A stretch of DNA of 8,799 nucleotides, from contig DEBN01000108.1 of assembly GCA_002348825.1 (NCBI GenBank), forward strand, positions 5,192 through 13,990, given 5' to 3'. The first letter of the stretch is position 1, and the number at the start of each line of letters is the position of its first letter. Positions 6,466-8,799 of the stretch are shown here, piece by piece. Position numbers and translations under genes: made by a program. This DNA comes from Gammaproteobacteria bacterium UBA2955. Lineage in GTDB: Bacteria; Pseudomonadota; Gammaproteobacteria; Pseudomonadales; Azotimanducaceae. The notes under the pieces are model-generated. The model was not told the DNA's origin. It ran no database searches and saw only the letters and a program-made list of their open reading frames with translations.

Positions 6466-7257
6466 ATGAACAACCTAATGGCGTTCTTGCGGACTGCCCT
6501 CAGCCTATCCGTCTCCGCTGTAATCGTGCCCCTGGCCTTTGCCAACAACCATACAGACACGCAGTCATGGCAGGAACTGTTCAACGGCAAAGACCTAAGC
6601 GACTGGACCGTTAAAATTACCGGCCAGCCTTTTGGTGAGGATAAGCGTCAGACCTTCAGGGTTGAAGACGGGCTATTAAAAGTACGTTATGACAACTATG
6701 AGGAGTTCGCCAATCAATTCGGCCATCTGTTTTTTCAGCGCCCCTTCAGCCGCTACGAGCTGCTGGTAGAGTACCGCTTTGTAGGCAATCAGTTGCAGGG
6801 TGGCCCGACATGGGCCAAGCGCAACAGCGGGGTGATGTTGCATGCGCAAGATCCGGCAACCATGACGGTAGGTCAGGACTTCCCCCACTCTATAGAAGCG
6901 CAGCTGTTAGGGGGTCTTAGCGACAACAAACAGCGCCCTACCGGAAACGTCTGCACGCCCGGTACCGACATCATGTTGGCGGAGCGGATGGCCAAACAAC
7001 ACTGCAGCTATTCATCTAGCGACACTTTTAACGGCGACCAGTGGGTGCAGATACACATTGTCGTGGATGGCCACGGCGCCATCGAGCATCGGATAAATAA
7101 CGACGTCGTTATGGCCTACCACAGCCCACGACTGACAGCTGACGCGGCCAATGCCTTAGACCGACCCGAGCTGGCACTGAAACAAGGCTACATTGCACTG
7201 CAGAGCGAATCGCATGCTATCGACTTCCGGCGAGTGGCTTTGCGCCCTATGGATTAA
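6466..7257 (+). CDS. Exported DUF1080 / 3-keto-disaccharide hydrolase-like protein
   Basis: The protein has 263 residues. Residues 1-26 are a Sec signal peptide (Arg9, hydrophobic 10-25, cleavage after LAFA), so it acts in the periplasm or outside. The mature part follows the DUF1080 (PF06439) plan: WQELFNGKDLSDW (35-47), FRVEDGLLKV (64-73), YELLVEYRF (97-105), NSGVMLHAQ (120-128), IEAQLLGG (143-150), GNVCTPGT (160-167) and GDQWVQIHIVVDG (190-202). It ends with a GYIALQSESHAIDFRRVALR strand pair. The fold is a concanavalin-like beta sandwich. Some members cleave 3-keto-glycosides, but most have no tested activity. Cys163 and Cys180 may form a disulfide. It lies 8 bases after the CoA-transferase and 2 bases before the UbiC-like gene, so it is almost surely co-transcribed with both. 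An exported sugar-binding-type protein among cytoplasmic acid-processing enzymes suggests that a glycoside or conjugate is opened outside before import; this is inference. Confidence 0.85.
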   Translation: MNNLMAFLRTALSLSVSAVIVPLAFANNHTDTQSWQELFNGKDLSDWTVKITGQPFGEDKRQTFRVEDGLLKVRYDNYEEFANQFGHLFFQRPFSRYELLVEYRFVGNQLQGGPTWAKRNSGVMLHAQDPATMTVGQDFPHSIEAQLLGGLSDNKQRPTGNVCTPGTDIMLAERMAKQHCSYSSSDTFNGDQWVQIHIVVDGHGAIEHRINNDVVMAYHSPRLTADAANALDRPELALKQGYIALQSESHAIDFRRVALRPMD

Positions 7258-7259
7258 TC

Positions 7260-7772
7260 GTGAATAACCGCGCAAACCCAACCCTAGACTTCGCAGGGCG
7301 CATGGCACTGGCTGAACCCACAACTGTGGCTACCGACACCAAACTGCGGCGCTGGTCAGAGCTCACCGAATCTATGACCGCAGCGGTGGCACAACATTGT
7401 GGGGGTGACGTCGACATTCGGTTGCTCAGCGCAGGCCTAGGGCCCATTAATTCCTGGGAGCGAAACTGTCTAAATCTGTGCAAGGAGGCTTACGTGAGGG
7501 AGATCGAGCTGTCGGTCGGCGGGGTGCCGCGCCTTATTGCCCGTTCCCTCGCGGCCGCGGAAAGCCCAGTTGCCACGTACCTGCAGGGGCTTGGGCAACG
7601 GCCATTAGCAGAGCTGCTGTACACCGATCCCGCGTGGGAACGCGCTGTGGAAACCATTTCTTTGCGGGCCCCTAGCGATCTTCCAGGCCGTGGGGTTTTA
7701 TGGTGTCATCAAGCGCACCAGCAAAAACTGCTGGTTGAAGAGTTTTTTCTGCCGGGGCTGCTACAGTCGTAG
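7260..7772 (+). CDS. ubiC: UbiC-like chorismate--pyruvate lyase
   Basis: The protein has 170 residues; E. coli UbiC has 165. The fold signature is present: RRWSELTESMT (30-40, as in UbiC WLLLEDSMT), YVREIELSVGGVPRLIARSL (78-97, as in [20 protein letters not shown]), LQGLGQRPLAELLY (108-121) and LLVEEFFLP (157-165). Arg80 and Glu161 align with the substrate-binding Arg76 and catalytic-site Glu155 of E. coli. UbiC removes pyruvate from chorismate to give 4-hydroxybenzoate, the ubiquinone ring precursor. Oddly, the WGRRS segment reads WCHQA here (148-152), and the stretch between Trp and the final Glu is four residues shorter. The GTG at 7260 gives the right N-terminal length; an ATG at 7302 would remove 14 residues. 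It starts 2 bases after the preceding stop, which suggests translational coupling. No ubiA is in the window. Confidence 0.72.
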   Translation: MNNRANPTLDFAGRMALAEPTTVATDTKLRRWSELTESMTAAVAQHCGGDVDIRLLSAGLGPINSWERNCLNLCKEAYVREIELSVGGVPRLIARSLAAAESPVATYLQGLGQRPLAELLYTDPAWERAVETISLRAPSDLPGRGVLWCHQAHQQKLLVEEFFLPGLLQS

Positions 7773-7794
7773 GAGCGCGAGCTGGGCACTGCAA

Positions 7795-7799
7795 GGGGG
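7795..7799 (+). promoter_or_regulatory. Ribosome binding site fixing the cyclase start
   Basis: GGGGG within AAGGGGGA lies four bases before the ATG at 7804. It decides this start over an upstream in-frame ATG at 7690, which would overlap the UbiC-like gene and add 38 unrelated residues. Confidence 0.65.
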
Positions 7800-7803
7800 A
7801 ATA

Positions 7804-8577
7804 ATGTCAAAGTTCATCGATCTATCCGTCGCAATAGAGAACAACGAGCATACGGACCATCCGGGTGGAAGCCCAAAAGTAACCTACCACCACCACGGCG
7901 AAACCGCCGCAGGGCTGGCCAATTTCTTCCCTGGCCTGCAAGCCAGCGACTTACCCGATGGCGAAGGCTGGGCGGTGGAAACCATAGCGCTGTCAACGCA
8001 CAACGGTACCCACATGGATGCGCCTTGGCATTTCCACTCCACCACCGATTACGGCAAAAAGCGCGCGCCCACTATCGATGAGACCCCATTAGAGTATTGC
8101 TTTAAACCCGGCGTAAAACTCGATTTTCGGCATTTTGCGGACGGCTATCTCGTTGGCGCGGCAGAAATTGAGGCCGAATTGCAACGTATCGGTCATGAGC
8201 TACAGCCGTTGGATATCGTGCTTGTAAACACGCGCGCGGGGTCGGTCTTCGGTCAACCGGGTTACGTAGATGCCGGATGCGGCATGGGTCGGGAGGCCAC
8301 CATGTATCTCACCGAACGCGGGGTACGGGTTGTAGGAACCGACGGCTGGTCATGGGATGCACCGTTTAATCACACCGCGAAACGCTGGGCTGAAAACCCC
8401 GATCCGGCGATGATCTGGGAGGGCCACAAAGCCGGGCGGGAGATTCCATACTGGCAAATGGAGAAGTTACACAAACTTGAAACGCTACCGGATCATGGTT
8501 TCACGGTCGCCTGCTTTCCCGTGAAGATCGCCGCTGCATCAGCAGGCTGGACCCGCTGCGTTGCCATTGTGGACTGA
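7804..8577 (+). CDS. Cyclase family protein (kynurenine formamidase-like metal hydrolase)
   Basis: The protein has 257 residues and no signal peptide. It opens with FIDLSVAIENN (4-14), the usual start of PF04199 proteins (DLS). The metal-binding signature H-N-G-T-H-x-D-A-P-x-H-F is at 66-77, giving ligands His66, His70, Asp72 and His76. ERGVRVVGTDGWSWD (after about 175) is a second family landmark, and ACFPVKIAAASAGWTR near the end is a third. Members hydrolyse N-formylkynurenine or other amides and lactones with zinc or manganese, or act as polyketide cyclases. Here the substrate is not determined. The long segment with GMGREATMYLTERG fits the larger cyclase subgroup rather than compact KynB. 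It is the last gene of the operon, 31 bases after the UbiC-like stop, with its own strong ribosome site. No kynurenine pathway gene is nearby, so that specific role is not supported. Confidence 0.87.
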   Translation: MSKFIDLSVAIENNEHTDHPGGSPKVTYHHHGETAAGLANFFPGLQASDLPDGEGWAVETIALSTHNGTHMDAPWHFHSTTDYGKKRAPTIDETPLEYCFKPGVKLDFRHFADGYLVGAAEIEAELQRIGHELQPLDIVLVNTRAGSVFGQPGYVDAGCGMGREATMYLTERGVRVVGTDGWSWDAPFNHTAKRWAENPDPAMIWEGHKAGREIPYWQMEKLHKLETLPDHGFTVACFPVKIAAASAGWTRCVAIVD

Positions 8578-8622
8578 CCTAAAAGCGTCGCTAAGGCCGC
8601 TCGCTATCCATTCAGTAATGTC

Positions 8623-8638
8623 ATCACCGGCTGGTGAT
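8623..8638. terminator. Hairpin after the four-gene operon, possible weak terminator
   Basis: ATCACC (8623-8628) pairs perfectly with GGTGAT (8633-8638) around GGCT. It lies 45 bases after the cyclase stop. No T-run follows, so termination would need Rho or another factor. Confidence 0.3.
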
Positions 8639-8712
8639 ACTTGATCGCAACCGGCGTCGACACTCAAAGCTTCGATGGTGGAGCCGCGGTGGCAGTGCTG
8701 CCCGAGCCGTAA

Positions 8713-8741
8713 GCGCTCACTGCGTTTGTGGCGGTGAGTGC
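8713..8741. repeat. 8-bp inverted repeat downstream of the operon
   Basis: GCGCTCAC (8713-8720) pairs with GTGAGTGC (8734-8741), with one G-T wobble and a 13-base loop. A short palindrome, GGCAGTGCTGCC, lies just before it at 8691-8702. The function is not evident. Confidence 0.3.
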
Positions 8742-8799
8742 CACTGCGACGAACCATCCAACAATCATCAAATTTTATTGTCAGCAGACACTTTTTGGT

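Noticed and set aside
8539..8757. Reverse-strand frame of 72 codons at the right end
   Set aside because: It overlaps the cyclase C-terminus, has a biased composition and shows no motif.

Overview
The window looks like a stretch of chromosome from a gammaproteobacterium, probably free-living and possibly marine. This rests on a chorismate lyase (UbiC) homologue, a GlpD-type membrane dehydrogenase, a TonB-C-like secreted protein, a sigma70-type promoter and moderate GC content (judged by eye, not computed). The taxon is an inference. No tRNA, rRNA, CRISPR array, insertion sequence, integrase or phage module was found. No gene-free stretch exceeds 300 bases.

Left part (1-2777, all + strand): the C-terminal end of a short-chain dehydrogenase; a 230-base spacer with several inverted repeats; a secreted, cysteine-rich protein ending in a TonB-C-like domain (TTG start); a 277-base spacer carrying a good sigma70-type promoter; a small coiled-coil plus transmembrane protein; and a lipoprotein-type subclass B3 metallo-beta-lactamase-fold enzyme. 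In that enzyme the first zinc-ligand histidine is glutamine (Q-x-H-x-D-H).

Middle part (2834-5114, - strand): a GlpD-family FAD-dependent glycerol-3-phosphate dehydrogenase, convergent with the lactamase-like gene, and upstream of it a single-domain globin. The 289 bases between them hold a palindrome and a stem-loop. The stem-loop resembles one in the 261-490 spacer.

Right part (5222-8577, + strand): four closely spaced genes that probably form one operon, divergent from the globin: a class III (CaiB/BaiF) CoA-transferase, an exported DUF1080 (3-keto-glycoside hydrolase-like) protein, a UbiC-like chorismate lyase with an altered and shortened segment near its C-terminus, and a metal-dependent cyclase/kynurenine-formamidase-like hydrolase. 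Gaps are 8, 2 and 31 bases. The last 222 bases hold inverted repeats and one doubtful tiny reverse-strand reading frame.

The most notable items are the Q-variant B3 enzyme, the unusual CoA-transferase/DUF1080/UbiC/cyclase operon, the UbiC active-site-region change, and the small coiled-coil membrane protein behind a strong promoter. I see no clear defence, secretion or mobile system. If something undescribed is here, the four-gene operon is the best candidate, but its substrate cannot be read from sequence.
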